The position numbers and the translations under genes were made by a program. Positions 37,425-51,348 of a stretch of DNA of 64,000 nucleotides are shown piece after piece. Position 1 is the stretch's first letter. The number at the start of each line of letters is the position of its first letter. The notes below the pieces were generated by a model, which was given only the letters and a program-made list of their open reading frames with translations, ran no database searches and had not been told where the DNA came from. This stretch comes from Centropus unirufus (taxonomy: Eukaryota; Chordata; Aves; Cuculiformes; Centropidae), in contig VYZI01000324.1 of the NCBI GenBank assembly GCA_013397695.1, forward strand, positions 310,001 through 374,000, given 5' to 3'.

Positions 37425-39124
37425 TAGGCCTGACAAGTCACATGCTGCAGATGTAATTTAGGAGAGGCTATTTTTATACTTCAATTTTAATGCAATTTAA
37501 CATATTGAACTAAAAATGGCTCCTTTGAGATGCGCCGCAATGCTCCAACTTTAACAGCCTCCTAAGTCTGGATGATAATGCAGTGAAACTTAACTGCATG
37601 CCAATATTTTATTATTTAAAAAGTCATTCTCATTTAGGTTTTGATCCATTTTATATTCCTTGACACAGATTAAGTTATTACAAAATTAATGAAAATTGCC
37701 TGCATGACAGCCGATTTTTTCTGCAAACACCATTATCCACCCATGGAAGGGAATATGAAGCAAGGGTCTTTAACTGACAGACACTGCCCTACATTTCTAA
37801 CAGAGGGAAAGAACCTGCTGTCAAACATGCAAATCATCTCCAAGCAAGCACCTTCCCAAGGGACCATGTTTACAACAGATAAAGTAGTAATTGGGAATGC
37901 AGCAACTTTGTTTTTATATTAGCAGGGAGCCAGGCAGCATCAAAGCAAATCTCTGGTGAGACTCCAGCAGGCAAAGTCAAGGCTGGGGCAATTTTCCCTG
38001 CCAATCAAAGTATTTCCGCTGGATTTCACAAGCTTTGTACGCCCGACCTCCTTGTGAGCAGATCAGTGCTCCTCCCCTGAGGAGGGCAAGCCAATATCCT
38101 TTGGTTTCAGTGTGAGAAAGACAAAGAGAACTACAGCAAGGACGGGCACCACAGAAAGTATGGAAGAGCACTGTTTGTTATGAAAGGAAGAGCAGTCTTT
38201 TGCCTTAGCATATGGCTTTCTTCTGTATTTTAGGAATCAGAAACACCCAGCTTTGCCTCTTGGAAACCACAGTCAACAGTGGCAACTAACAAGGCAGTCA
38301 AAAGATGTGGCTTTGAGTCCTTAAAGGCATTGAATTAATCTCAAAATGTCAGCACATTGCACTTCATCGTTACCAGCGGGCAATCCTTGATAGCAGTTAG
38401 AAGCATTCGACAATGTGTTTGCTAAGATACCTTCACCTGATAGAAAAAATACAATAACCTGTGGGCCGAATCTTGTGCATTTGGGTCACAAGCAAGACTT
38501 CAAGCGATTCCCTCCCCTGAAGCAGGATCGGACCTCACACCACCTTTCTGAAAGGGTGAGGGTGTAAGAGTGACCCATAACACCTGACCTGCAAGAACAG
38601 GAGAAGTCTCCTGCCTATTCATTAAACAGAGAAAAATCAGAGTTAAACGGATGGGTTTGTACAGCATTTTGGCATCTGGGAATGATAAAGACAAGGGGCA
38701 GCTGAAGGATCACAGCGATAGCTTCCAGGGAGAAAGCCCATAGCACACTTAGTGCCAGGATACTGAAGCATAAAGACTGCTGAAGGGAGTTGGTCTGGAA
38801 AACAATTTAAGGAAAATTGTAGCATTCTACAGGTTCGGTTTCTTAAAATGTTTTGGTTTGGCTTCTTTTCAGCAAGCGATTTCCACTTACAAATGCAGAT
38901 TTTTTTGTGATTTAAGGCTACTTAATAGAATTCTGAAATAAAACTATTATAAAAACGTGATCCAAAGTCTAAAGCTTTTCACACACAGAAGGCCTGAAAT
39001 TTGTACAGCCACAATAAAATAAGACTAACTCAGAGAAAAGACCACAACACAAATCTATCAATGCCCGTACAACACTGGAAAGTCTATGGGCACATGTCCC
39101 TTGCCGGAACCTCCTCATCTTGGA

Positions 39125-39371
39125 AGCATTTACGTTTGGAAAGACCTTTCAGATACAGCCTAACCTTTATCCCAGCACCGCCAACTCCACTACCAAACCA
39201 TGTCCCTGTGCACCATATCCACACTTGTTTTATCCTTCAAGGGAAGGTGACTCCAGTGCTTCCCTAGGAAGCCTATGCCAGTGCTTGACAACCCTTTCTG
39301 CGGTGAAAGTTTTCCTAATATCCAATCAAATTTTCCCCACAACAACAAAAGACCATTTCCTCTTGCCCTTC
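39125..39371 (-). mobile_element. CR1: Old CR1 LINE 3' fragment
   Basis: It shows gtttggaaagacctttcaga, ctaccaaaccatgtccctgt, cttccctaggaagcctatgc and tttcctaatatccaatcaaa. It is clearly more diverged than the others. Confidence 0.75.
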
Positions 39372-42300
39372 CACACGGTAACTGAAGTCCAAATGGCCGC
39401 CAATTGATCATCGTATGTTTTATTTACAACCTACTCCAAGGAAGCTCTAAAGCCGTCATCCAATACGTGAAATGACTTCACTAATAATATTTTAGGGAGT
39501 TATATGCTTTCTTTTCTTCCCATCACACAACAGCTGAAATCCTTTCCCAAAAGTTTACACTGAAAACCCAAGTTAAGTCCTTGAAATGAGGAGACCAGAG
39601 GCTCATTGTGCACAGTCACAGGAATTATGCCAATCAGAAAAACATTGATTAGAAATTCAATCCATGCTTCTGGATAGTACATTGATGACTCTAACCCTCC
39701 ATGACCCGACTCACTAGTCTCTCGTCCCGTTTTCTTCCCACCTTGCTCCTTCAGCTTCTGGCCTGTAACACTGCTGTTTATTGCACACGCTGCAGCTCAC
39801 AGCAGATGAGATGAGTTTAGCCTGCAATCGAGCTCCTTTCTAGACCTCATGCCTCCATGAAATCCAATGCCACTTAAAATTGCTCAGATGTCTCCAACAC
39901 CGGCAAAGTCCATTTGTGATGATAATACCATTAAACAGTTGTCAAGACAGATTGGGGAGAAGGCAGCAGCTTAAGATTCCAAAAAGTGTTTTTCAGCCTT
40001 TTATGAAAAAATAGAGAATCCATAAGACAAAAACCTCCTTTTGAAGTCTCTTTTAAAAATGCAGACGTTGAGACATGACATTCGCGCTTCTGATAAGCAA
40101 TAATTTATTAGTTCACAGCGGTGCTGAGAATTCCTCAAGCTTTATAAATGGCAGCACGGTTCTGGATTATTCTCTCTCTCATGGCCAGATTTATACAGAG
40201 AACTGTCCAATAGGGATATTCGCAGGTGAAAGGCAGCTATTTAGGTCATCTGTTCTGCTTGCCTTGGGTGCAGAATTATTGCTATTAATAAAGACAAGAA
40301 ATGCAACTTATCCTACATAGTTTACCAACGTGGTGACATTTGAACAGCAGGGAACCTTGTGTTTCTGCTATTCTAGTCACGTAAAAAAACACTGAAATAT
40401 TATTTTACAGGGCAAGTTAACCCCATGAATGAAAATGAGGAGAAACTCTTCATAACAAGCAGTTACTGTGTAATTTTATATAAGAGCAGAGGCATTTGAA
40501 AAATAATCATGTCTCAAAGAAATATCAGAATAATAATCAGCAGAAAACCTGAAAATTTGAACAGCAGAGGGGCGGCAGCACTGGAGGAATCTCACTGAGA
40601 GAAGCTGGGAGCACAACCCAAACTCTCCTGGGAAGTTTCAGGGAGCGAGGGTGATGCTGAGATTCCATGGAGAGGACAGAGTGGATATTCTGCACTATTG
40701 GGACAGATTACGATCTAGGTCACACATAAAACCACAAGCAACACTATGACCACAGAATACAATATAAAATATTTAAAGCCATCATTGCAGGCCCTGTTGA
40801 TGCATATTATGGGGTGGGTTATGTCTTGATTACATACAGCTGAGTATATGAGTTCCATCTTTTATTTCCTCGTCAGCCCGATTTTTTCTGCAGCTAATTG
40901 GGAGCAGAGCTCTCTGCCTGTGGGAAGGCCGGCAGCAACTGCCGCCTGCCTCCACCAGAACTCACCTTTTGGAAGAATAACAAGGTCATTTTTAACAGAT
41001 GCAAATAAATGGAGATGGGAAAGAGGAGAAGAGGCCAACAAGCGAGGAGACAGGCCGGGTTATTAACTAGCGTAAGATGAGAGAAAGGTGGGGCTGTTGC
41101 TCGCCAGTCATTGCTGCAACACAACTAAAACCCAACAATGGCAACTGTGCTTTATGTGGTGAAGTGTGAGGCAGGCTTGGAGCCATCTATAGGCCAGTAG
41201 CAATTGATTCTTTCTTTATTCTCTTGAGTATTACAAGTACGGGGCTACCAGAGCAAGGAGCCGTTTCTTCCTGCTTCCCTCTCAGAGCGGATGAGCAATG
41301 TGCAATGTTTCCTTCCACTATAAATGACTGTCGCTGTTCCTTGACACTTGCTTTCCATTTTCCGATCAATGCCTCACCCAAGGAACAAGCTCCCGAGCAC
41401 CCTCTCTGAATGCCACGTGGAACACGCTGCCACAAACATTTCAGCAGTCTCCTTCCATGAAATAAATGCAAACAACACCTCTCCAGAATATAATCAAATA
41501 TTTGTTAAAATACCACCTCTTCCTTCGTTTCTGCTGCGCATTAAGTTCACAGGCATCTACAGCAAGAGAGACACCAAGAAAAAGAACAGTTACAGCAAAT
41601 GTACTTGCAATGTTTCATTAATTCAGCAGCTTCCCAGCTTATTCCTGTGTGGAAGAGGCTGCTTTTATTTATAAATCTAAGGATTTGCTGCTTAGTATTC
41701 CATGAAACTCGAGGATTGACCTAACAAGTGTACAGCCTGCCCAAACTTCTGCAGCATCAGATTCATCCTCTGTATCCCTACAATACTAATAAATAAGGAA
41801 GAACAACAAAGGAAGAGCCCAGTCACAAATAATTCACCTCACTTTCCTGAAGTTAAATCTAGACCATCCTGACTTATAAGCAAATCTTCAGCCTCAACCA
41901 AGCAAAAAATCACTAGAAGACAAACAAAAAAGCAGCTAAGAACTCAGGACACAACTTTTCCACCTGGGGGTTTTGTGATGTCAACTCCATTTTGTTGAAA
42001 ATATCAGAAATTTGGAAGCTCCACGAGCTGAACATAGCATGCAAACACCAGTCATGTTGAAATAATTAATAAGGTATTTCACAAAGCTTGGTTAAACAAG
42101 AAAAAAATCTTGACAATATACAAAGTGTTTTGAAAGACAGCATCATGTTTTCAATTCATCCACAGCTGAAAAAAAATGAAACAAAAATAACCATGCTCAA
42201 GAGCCCATCCAGGATTTTTCAAGGATGCACTTTAACATTTCTAAGCTAAAATAATGATATACAAACGCAAGCAAAGTGCCCTCAGTTGTGGCAGATCTCA

Positions 42301-42437
42301 TTATAATAAACTACTGTTTATGATTTATAAAAGTTATTTATTCTATATGCACTTGACCCCACTTTAAAGGACCCTTTTCTCTTGCATGAGAGATACGCGT
42401 TTTAAGAGGTTGCTCATAAGTAGCAATATCCTAGTTT
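39372..42437. other. Non-coding unique DNA
   Basis: No mobile element or exon recognised. Patches at 39840-39960 and 40790-41060 are moderately complex and could be conserved non-coding DNA. This is a weak impression. Confidence 0.55.
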
Positions 42438-42567
42438 GGAATCATAGACCAGTTTGGGTTGGAAGGGACTTCAAAGCCCATCCACTTCCACCTCCTTCCA
42501 TGGGCAGGGACACCTCCCACTGGATCAGGGTGCTCCAAGCCCCATTGAGCCTGGCCTTGCCACTGGT
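42438..42567 (-). mobile_element. CR1: CR1 LINE 3' end, young type, short
   Basis: It shows ggaatcatagaccagtttgg, gttggaagggacttcaaagc, catgggcagggacacctccc and tgctccaagccccattgagc. It is truncated at about 130 bases. Confidence 0.92.
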
Positions 42568-43086
42568 AGCTTAAGAATAGATACACCAAAAAAATCACTG
42601 CATTCTAAATCTGTAGGAGAAAATCCAGTAAAGAATTTTTTGCCTCTCCTCTCCCTCCTCCAACTTAACAGCAGAAAAGAACAATCAGCTGTGGAGAGGT
42701 CTGATCAGTTCAATGGGCATGAGAGGCACTGGCGATAAATCAGAATATCACAGCCCTCTTTATGGGTTTCAGACATTGCTTCACAGCTGATACCGCGCAT
42801 GAATTTTAAGCAGCCTGCTGGGTCAGGCGAGCTCTCGAGAAGCACTACAAGCCATTACCATGCATCATCATCAGCTCGGCCTTAATATTAAGTCTTCACC
42901 GTAAAGAAATACGGCTCACTTACAGGGCACTAGGCTCCAAATCAGAACAAGTATCCCTGTGTTAATCTAGAAACAGTGGAGTTTTTTTGCTCTCCCAAAA
43001 TTTCCTACATCTTTCCAGGAGGAATGACTCTTACAGAAGAGCCTGTCAAAGATCAGCCCCATCTAAACTCGTCAGGAGCCAACTTA
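42568..43086. other. Non-coding unique DNA between two CR1 copies
   Basis: Nothing recognised. Confidence 0.6.
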
Positions 43087-43449
43087 GAGCACAGGGTCCC
43101 AGCACAGGAAGGACTTGGAGCTGTTGGAGAGAGTCCAGAGGAGGCCTCCAAGGGCTGAGAGAGTTGGGGTTGTTCAGCCTGGAGGAGAGAATGGTGTGGG
43201 GAGACCTTAGAGCAGCTTCCAGTGCTGAAAGGGGCTCCAGGAAAGCTTGGGGGAGGGAAGCAGAGATAGGACCAGGGGGAACAGTTTTAATTTGAAAGGG
43301 GAGATTGAGATGACATCTGTGGGAGGAATGTTTTGCTGTGAGAGCGGGGAGGCCCTGGCCCATGTTGCCCAGAGCAGTGGTGGCTGCCCCATCCCTGGAG
43401 GTGTTCAAGGCCAGGCTGGATGGGGCTTCCATAATCCTATTATTATTAT
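43087..43449 (+). mobile_element. CR1: CR1 LINE, young type, with 3' internal deletion
   Basis: It begins gagcacagggtcccagcaca and passes through gggttgttcagcctggagga, agcttccagtgctgaaaggg and tggctgccccatccctggag. After ggctggatggggcttcc it goes directly to a terminal-looking ataatcctat and a (TTA)n tract, so the usual last ~90 bases are lost. Confidence 0.9.
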
Positions 43450-43455
43450 TTTTAA
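43437..43455. repeat. (TTA)n tract at a CR1 tail
   Basis: ctattattattatttttaat follows the deleted CR1 end and may derive from its tail. Confidence 0.8.
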
Positions 43456-45081
43456 TCACAGATTATTCCTAACACATCTAATTTGGGGCTGAGTCAAAAG
43501 TCATTGCCTCCCTTTCTGTTTTTCTTCTGCTAATTAAATCTGGCCAGCAGAAAGAGGCACCTTCACCCTTCACCTCCACTATCCCTTCATTCAACTAGAA
43601 GATGCTGGAGAGCATTTTAGAGAGTATTTCATTAACAGGACTTAAAAAAATACACAGATAGAGCAGTCAGTATACACACAGTGTACATCCCCCCCTTCAC
43701 CAACACTGCTCCTGCCCTTTGAAAAAATATGAAATAAATGAAATCTCTTGAGTGCCTTCATATCTTCAAGGGGTAGAAGTGCTAAAGAGCACGGCTGTAT
43801 TTCAAACACTGACGTGCAAATCCATTCGTGGCTGCTGGAGCCATTCAGCTGGAAATGGTAAAGCCAGCTAAAAACGTCACTCAGCTACAGACAAAGCCTC
43901 ACATCAAAGCAAGAGGTGACGGGAGCTAAGGATACCATGGCCACCACTTGTGATGTTTTACTGTCCTCTCCTATTGCATCACTACTGAACTCTGGAAAGG
44001 GTCTCAGGCATTTAATGTATTCATCCTCCCAAAATCTTGGTGATTAGGAAAACAGCAAAATGGAGAAAAGCACTAAATAATACTGGAAACTGAATGTTCT
44101 TAGATTATTCACAGAATTCAGTTTTTGAAGCACACCACAGCGTTTTGATAGCCACATAATTCAGTCTGACATCACAAGGTACTGGACTGCAATGTGAACC
44201 AGGGAGACGACTACAGGAGGCAAGAGGTTAATGTATGCCCCTTCCCACGTCTCTGGTCTGTTTTTTGAAAGGATCTGCTAAATTCACTGGGAGCATGACC
44301 TCACCCAGATGTGTCCGAGATGATCTCACTTATTAGACAGCAACCACGCCTCACTACGGCTCGTTGGTGGGCAGCTTCACTACACACTCTTTAGTTATCA
44401 CATGCAACTTAGTGAAACATCCCGTTTCCTGCAAAGCCTTGTGATGGCCTTTTGGTGACAAATCCAGCACATAAGGTGAGAGTGGGATTTATTTGCCATC
44501 CCACCATGTGTTCGTTCTCCCTTTACTGCACTAGTAAACTAGAACTAGTATTTCTAGTTCTTCAACCTCAATCAAGACCTTTGAGAGGGCATTATTACAG
44601 CTGCTTACCATTAGGAAGTTTCTCCACCCACCACTAACTCTACTTTCTCCTGCATGGAGTTTGTTTAGGGAAGATGGAAAGGACAGGCCAGTGTTCCCAT
44701 GCTATTTCTTTAAGGCATCAACTGAAGTTGTCCCTGCCTATCTCAAAGAAACTTAACACATCAATGTCCACTCCAAGAACCAAAGATAAGATGACTCAGA
44801 AGATAAGGATCCCGATCTTCAGGGCCTTCTTCTCACACTGTGCTAAATCAATGGGAATTTCACTACTCATTTTGTGGAGGAGGTGGATACGCATGACAAG
44901 GGTAGTCCCAAGTTTTATTCTTCCTATTCCAACCCCTCACCAATTCCTCAGAAAGGAGAGGCTGGCAATTTGTTAAATTACAGCTTCCAAGCCTGAACTG
45001 TGAAATTATGTTTAGTACAACTCAAACCAGAAAACACTGCACACTCTTTATGGAGAACTGGAGAAATGTTCTCTTATGGAG
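43456..45081. other. Non-coding unique DNA
   Basis: No mobile element or exon recognised. A short run of seven C lies near 43690. Confidence 0.6.
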
Positions 45082-45211
45082 AAGTGTTCAAGCCCAGGTC
45101 GGATGAAGCCTTGAGAAGCCTAATCTAGTGGGAAGTGTCCCTGCCTTTGGCAGGGGGGTAGAATCGGATGATCTTTTAAGGTCCTTTCCAACTCAAACCA
45201 CTTTGATTCTA
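45082..45211 (+). mobile_element. CR1: CR1 LINE 3' end, diverged
   Basis: It shows gaagtgttcaagcccaggtc, ctagtgggaagtgtccctgc, tttaaggtcctttccaactc and the gattct tail. Confidence 0.87.
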
Positions 45212-47860
45212 ATTATGAGGCAAGAACAAGAGCTTGGATTGAAATGATTGAAGCAAAGTTATCAAGTTCAATGTGGGCCAGGTACCACATTACTGGCTCC
45301 CAGATTCAATGAAAACAGAGCAGGAATATTTAAATTGTCTTCTAAATTAGATCTGTAACAATCTTCACAGAAATAGACAAGTCAAGTAGGAAAGTTATCT
45401 TTGGAAAAAATCTATTAGCCGTAATGGAATGATAATCCTCTTAGATTCATTGATGCTGACAGATTAAATACTTCAAATTCATCTTTTATTTTGTTAGCTC
45501 ATTTGACACGAAATAAGTCCTACATTTTTAATATTATAGTGGGAGTAGAAGGCGTTTTGTTGTTACTGTGGCAAATTCAGCATTAATAGAATGCCTCTGG
45601 GTATTCAGGAGAACTGCAAACTGCGTTACCAGTTGACAACTGGGAAGGACTGACTTGCTTCCACTTCTAACATGCTACCACCATTTATTAGAAACTAAAT
45701 TTTACTGAATTTGCTATTTAGAAATAAGCCTAAAAAGCTGGACTGATACCAAAGAGGAACGTATGGATAAAAATATTTTCCCTATAATAACATGTTAAAT
45801 AACACAGGGTTACAGATAACTCCAGAAGCAAAAGGTTGGCACTAGCTCCAACAACAGAGTTGCCTGAAAGTTCCAAGCAATCCTTCCTCCCATCTCTGAC
45901 AAGGAACCACCGTGCTTCCACCACAGCAAACCCTTTCACAGCAGTTTCTCAGCCCCAGGTGCAATGGCCAGACAGATTGACACACAGATCCTCTGTGCTC
46001 TATGTGAAAGCCTTAACTACAAGACCACTCATTGCTTCAGTAACAGGGACTCTCCCAGTATTTTGTTCTCCACACCTTTCAAAAGGGTACGTTCATACTG
46101 ATGGAAATGAAACGTAGAGACCTTGGAACTTTCATGATACAAAATTATTTACTGCAGAGCTGTCTGCAATAAACTCTGAGACGTTTACATTCACTCAAAA
46201 TAATATACACCAGGTCTAATATCATACATTATTTCTAGCTTATTATGGGTCTTAAAAATCTCAACCTAGCCAAAACAGGAATGGATACCTTGTCCCTAAC
46301 TGATTACTGATCGCTTGCCTATGAACCACATTTGGAGGCTCAAAGTCTTAAAAGGGCATAAATATCCAGGAAAAATAATTAAATCCCAGAATTACAAAGC
46401 TATTTTAGCAAATGTGTTTTTTTTCAAGACTACCAAGCTCCAAGAGTGGCATGATGGGAATAACAACATTCACAACTCGAGCTGGAGCCTTTGGTTAGGA
46501 CACAGAGCTGAGGAGGAATGACAAGCACTAAAGAAGTGACCCACCTGCTCTCTTCCAGGGCATCCACCACATTCATTATTGATCTGCAGTGCAGAAGAAA
46601 GCGTGCTTAATGGCTCCGAACATTACTTGTTTGTTCCAAACAGTCTATGCTCTTCACAACCAAGTTAAAATACACAAAGAGTTCCTAATGAAAACTAATG
46701 TTATCTACATCAGCCACAGTAAATACCTGTCAATACATCCCCATCAACAAATACCTCCTGAATTCCATGTTCAAATGAATATCTCAAAGGGTAATGACTT
46801 ACCAGGGGCTTTTGGTGGTCTGAAATCTGGCCTAGAACCCAGCGGACCTGGAGCATCTGCTGCCAGAACAGCCAAAGACACACCTGCTGGACTGCAAATC
46901 AGAGGTGGTTTTATATGAAAGGTTGGATTCAATTATTAGAGCAAATTTATTTTTCTCTAATGCAATTTACTACTAGGGATCATGGAAGCATAGAAGCAAT
47001 TTTGTGAGGAACTATTCACCATCTGTAAGAAACCTCCATGTTTTCTCTTTTTGTGTTCATTGCCAGCCAGGATTCAAGCGATTCAACTTCACATGCAAAA
47101 GCACTCAGAGAAAGAAAGTTTTAGATCCTCACAAGCACTGTATACTAAAAAATAAGTATATCCAACCAGAAGATGAGAAACACAACAATTTTAACCATTT
47201 AGATATGAACAACCCACGTGGTATTTCAGTTTTCTGTGCAGTAAAAGGGCATTAAAACACGCACAGCACAAAATCCAAAATATTATGCTTTATCCTTCTA
47301 CAAATAAAACACGCAGCGACGAGGAGCTGAGTTCTTCAATACGCTTTTTGCCATTCAGTGCAAGTTAGATATCAAAGCACGTTAAATATTACTTTAATTC
47401 ACCATTCAGCACAAAGGCAAAGAGCAGCTCTCCTGGAAAAAGGCCGAAGCAATTCAGGTTTTCCTATTGTTGTTCCTATTGCTTCTTCAAAACAGGCACA
47501 GATATGAGGCAACCAAAAAGGGCTCAGCTACGCTATTCCCATTCATTTTGATTACACTTTTTATGTCTGGGCACATTCAATAAGCTTTATCTACAGACTA
47601 ATTATGCTCTTTTATTACAGTGTTTCAAGTGTTGAAGCATCCATTGGACCTTGGAAATAGAGAAGCCATTTACAATTACACCCAACCCCTCACTGTACAG
47701 GTACTGTATGAGATTAATTAACCATCACCTTCAAAAAAGGAGACGTGCAGTCACTTTGTGCAAGGTCCTCTCTGGAGCTGGGACTAAGCTGCAGGTATAT
47801 CCAAGTCCCACCCAAGCTCTCAATATATTAAGTTCCCTGATCACACTGAAGCTGGAATCA
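45212..47860. other. Non-coding unique DNA
   Basis: AT-rich. No mobile element or exon recognised. Confidence 0.6.
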
Positions 47861-47935
47861 GAATCATTTGGTTGGAGAAGACCCTTGAGATGATCAAGTC
47901 CAACTGTACCTGCCCACTACTAAACCATAATTAAC
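47861..47935 (-). mobile_element. CR1: CR1 LINE 3' terminal fragment
   Basis: It shows atcagaatcatttggttgga, gaagacccttgagatgatca and acctgcccactactaaacca. About 75 bases remain. Confidence 0.78.
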
Positions 47936-48179
47936 CCACCAGTGGAGTGACTGGAATTATGCCGTCTGTCCACTCTGCTGCATTCACAAACTGGACGCTA
48001 CAGCTTCAAGTCCTCTCTACCTCGCAAAATTACTTGGCCAGCCTCTTAAAAATGGCAACTCGGATGGCAACCTGGGCACAGTCAGCATCACTTGGATGCA
48101 AAGTGGGCAATTAGCACTAGAACATCCCATTTGGCACTGTTTTTCCATTGGATCTGTCTGGACTCCAGCTGCTTCTCCT

Positions 48180-48240
48180 TCCATAGAATCATTAAGGTTG
48201 GAAAAGACCTCTAAGATCACCCAGTCCAGCCTTTCAGTTG
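48180..48240 (-). mobile_element. CR1: CR1 LINE 3' terminal fragment
   Basis: It shows tccatagaatcattaaggtt and ggaaaagacctctaagatca, then stops after about 60 bases. Confidence 0.8.
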
Positions 48241-51200
48241 CCTGCAATAGGTTTGTGGCTTTTAGAAGCTCTTCAGGACATCATTACCTAGAAATTAAGG
48301 TCATTGGCTGCTTGTGTTTTCCCTTTCCACAGCACAACATGCAGAGGTTTCCATCAGGAATTTCACACACACACGGTAACGTGGTTTTTGTTATCAAGAT
48401 ACAGAAAGGCAGGGTAATCTTGTTCTGAAATTACATAAATGATGCGTGCATGGAATCTCTCAAAGATATATTCTTGTCTGGAAAATCATGTTAATTTGTC
48501 TTTGCCTCAATATAGACACAGCACTGCACAAAGAATATCTTGTATAAGCAAATTAATTAGATACTGCCTATTCATCCTCTTCAATAATCCAAAAGGAAGC
48601 TAATTGCTGAATAAATTCCAACCAGGCTAAGCTTCCTAAAGGAAATATTTGTAACCTAAATGTGACTAAATGAACTCGGTGCATCAGGGCTTGACTAAGG
48701 TCTGTAACTTTGTAAAATTCAAGCAAAAAAAAATACGGAAAAAGAACAGACAAAAATACCAGCAGCAATGGTCAGCAAAATATTCATTAGGGAAGACCAC
48801 ACTGAAGTGTAATTGCCCTCTGACACCCTCTGGATGAAGCTCTTATAAAGCATTTAGCTCGAAGCAACATCAGGCAAGTAACAGGGCAACACCAACCCAG
48901 AGCCTGTAATAACAGTTTCTTTATCAACAACATCTTTGCATGGTGTTAAAAAAGGCCACATAAGGGCATGTGAAGAGGGGAAGACAGATGAAAACTGCAT
49001 TGATCACAGTTATGCAGCTGAGTTACAATATTCAGATTATTTTGGCTTGGGCATAGTGCAACCACCTCCTAATACCCACTGGCAAGATGCTTTGTAAAGG
49101 TTTTGTATAGGGTTTACTGACCTCTAATGAGATAGGTAGGGAATGGTGCATGGTCCATCCTACAGACACTCGTGCTCTAAGCTAAGGCCCTGTGATAGAA
49201 CATAACAATTAAGGTTCTTTAAAAGTATAAATAGAAAATGAGGCATTTTTCTATTTTATATAAATGAATCTAACCATCTGCTTCACTGCAACAACAGCAG
49301 CATCTAAAAACAACTGAAACAGCAGCCTCTGGTGTTAAAATCCTGCTCTTTTCCTCAGTCTCCACCTTTTACCATAAAGCTGTGCTGGAAATACAGAACA
49401 GACATCAAGTGGCCCTGAAGAATTCTTTGCACACAAAGTGGTTTCCACTCTTAGCATAGATCACACTATTTGTGTTTGCCCTCTGTAATTCACTGTGAAA
49501 ACATCACCAGATTGGCTTCTGTGCCGCACTGGTGAAAACCCAGAGTCCTCTCACTGTATGAAGATGGATGTTCTCGTTCACAGCATGGAGAGCTCATTTC
49601 ACCCCTGTCCTGATCGAGCATTACTCCCTGCAGGTGAACAAGCAGGAATTCATCTCTGGAGCACATACATGACCAAACACATGTGGACAAAGCCAAGGAA
49701 AACCACCTTAAATGGCAGAATCCTCCCATCTTTCCAAAAAGTGAAATATCTTTAGAGATGCCTGCATCAGAAGCAGTGCCTGATGGAGGCTGCGCATACC
49801 TCACTTCTGGGACAGGATCATATCTACAGTCTTCAGGGCTTTATCCAAGTCCTACAAGGAAAACTTCCTGCCATTCTGATCTGTAGCATTCCAGCAATTC
49901 ATAGTATGCTCAAAGCAGCAATGTACTCGAGTATTATCAGAGTGCCATTTAAAACAATCCTCATAAGAATTAGTGCTGCACAACAGACAGAACTGGAGCA
50001 GATTCACATTCAAAGTCAGTCTGATGCTCAGTAGGAATGTTCATATTTTCCCACTCTATCCCAAAAACAATGCCACAGAGAACTACAAAGAAATAAATGC
50101 AGAAAAATATCAGTAGTATAAGCAGAAGCTTTAACGAAACTGGATCGAGATACACACATGGACACTCTACGATTTCCAAAACGCGACTTCAGCACCGTGT
50201 GCCCAGCTTTGAAAGACTGCACATTCGAGCTCTCAGATTTCCTGTGCTTTGAGAGCAATTAATGACTCGTTTGTGCGCCCTTACTTTCTCTACCTATGAA
50301 AACAAAACCAATGCTACACCAGGCAACCCGAGCCTGCATTGCTGTGAAGAACTGAGAAAGATGATAAACTATTCAGTATATGAAGCCCCAAGCAGGGGAA
50401 GTTTATTCTCAGCACAGTTACAAAGTCAAAGGATACAAATGCTAACAGGGAAACGCACATCAGGCACCACGCACCACAGAGCAAGCGCAGGATGGTTCAA
50501 AGCGGAGCACACCGGTTGTGATTTTAATGAATACTTGGTCTGAACAAAATAAAACCACATTATCTGAACAGAGAAATTTGAACAAAGTCACATGAGATTC
50601 CAACAGCGCCCATGTCTTCCCTTAATTTTTGTTTACTTCTCTATCACTCGCTAAGAACATTGTGAGTTTATACCAGGCTGAAATATTAATAACAGGCACG
50701 CGGCAAGATGAAATCAATCAATATGCTGACACAGTGTGCATTCAGTTGGGGCTGGCATGCCAGAAGTACTTCAAATAGTAAACTGTTGAATGTACTTACA
50801 AATAATCAAACAGCGTTGCTCTCAGCAGGGTACCAGGAACAGAGAGAGAGAACTTGAGGCGGTCTGATAAAGCAACAGAAATAATAACCTTCCTTTTGGA
50901 TGGAGAATCAGGACACCCCAAAACCCTTCTTTCTCCGCTAATGCAATGCAAACTCTGCAGCAGAGCTGGCCACAGCCCATCAACAACGCTCCTCAAACAA
51001 AGCAGCAGTGCTTGCTCTCACAGCTCTGAGCTGGTGACAGCGAAGCGCTCTGCAAACATGGACAGAATTCTCTGATACATGGATGGAATTCTAGCCCACC
51101 CATACCAAAATGAACAGGAGCATTATTAACTGCAAGACAACAGATACAACCAGGGCACAAACAAGTTACACACCAGCCCTGCCTTCCCCACTGGATTTAT

Positions 51201-51348
51201 TTCAGCATCAAAAGAATTTGTTATTTTTACCTTTTGGAAACAAGCATCATTGCTCCAAGAGCTCTGCTGGCCAGAGGTTTGGCCACTTGGTTCCTGGACA
51301 AGGAATAACACTTTAAATATGCAGCTCACTGGATTGCATGTTATCAGT

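Larger units (their letters stand above)
34156..39124. other. Non-coding unique DNA
   Basis: About 5 kb without recognised mobile elements. It contains the N and (TA)n at 37408-37424. A 151-codon frame at 35266-35721 has no domain and is not called. Confidence 0.6.
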
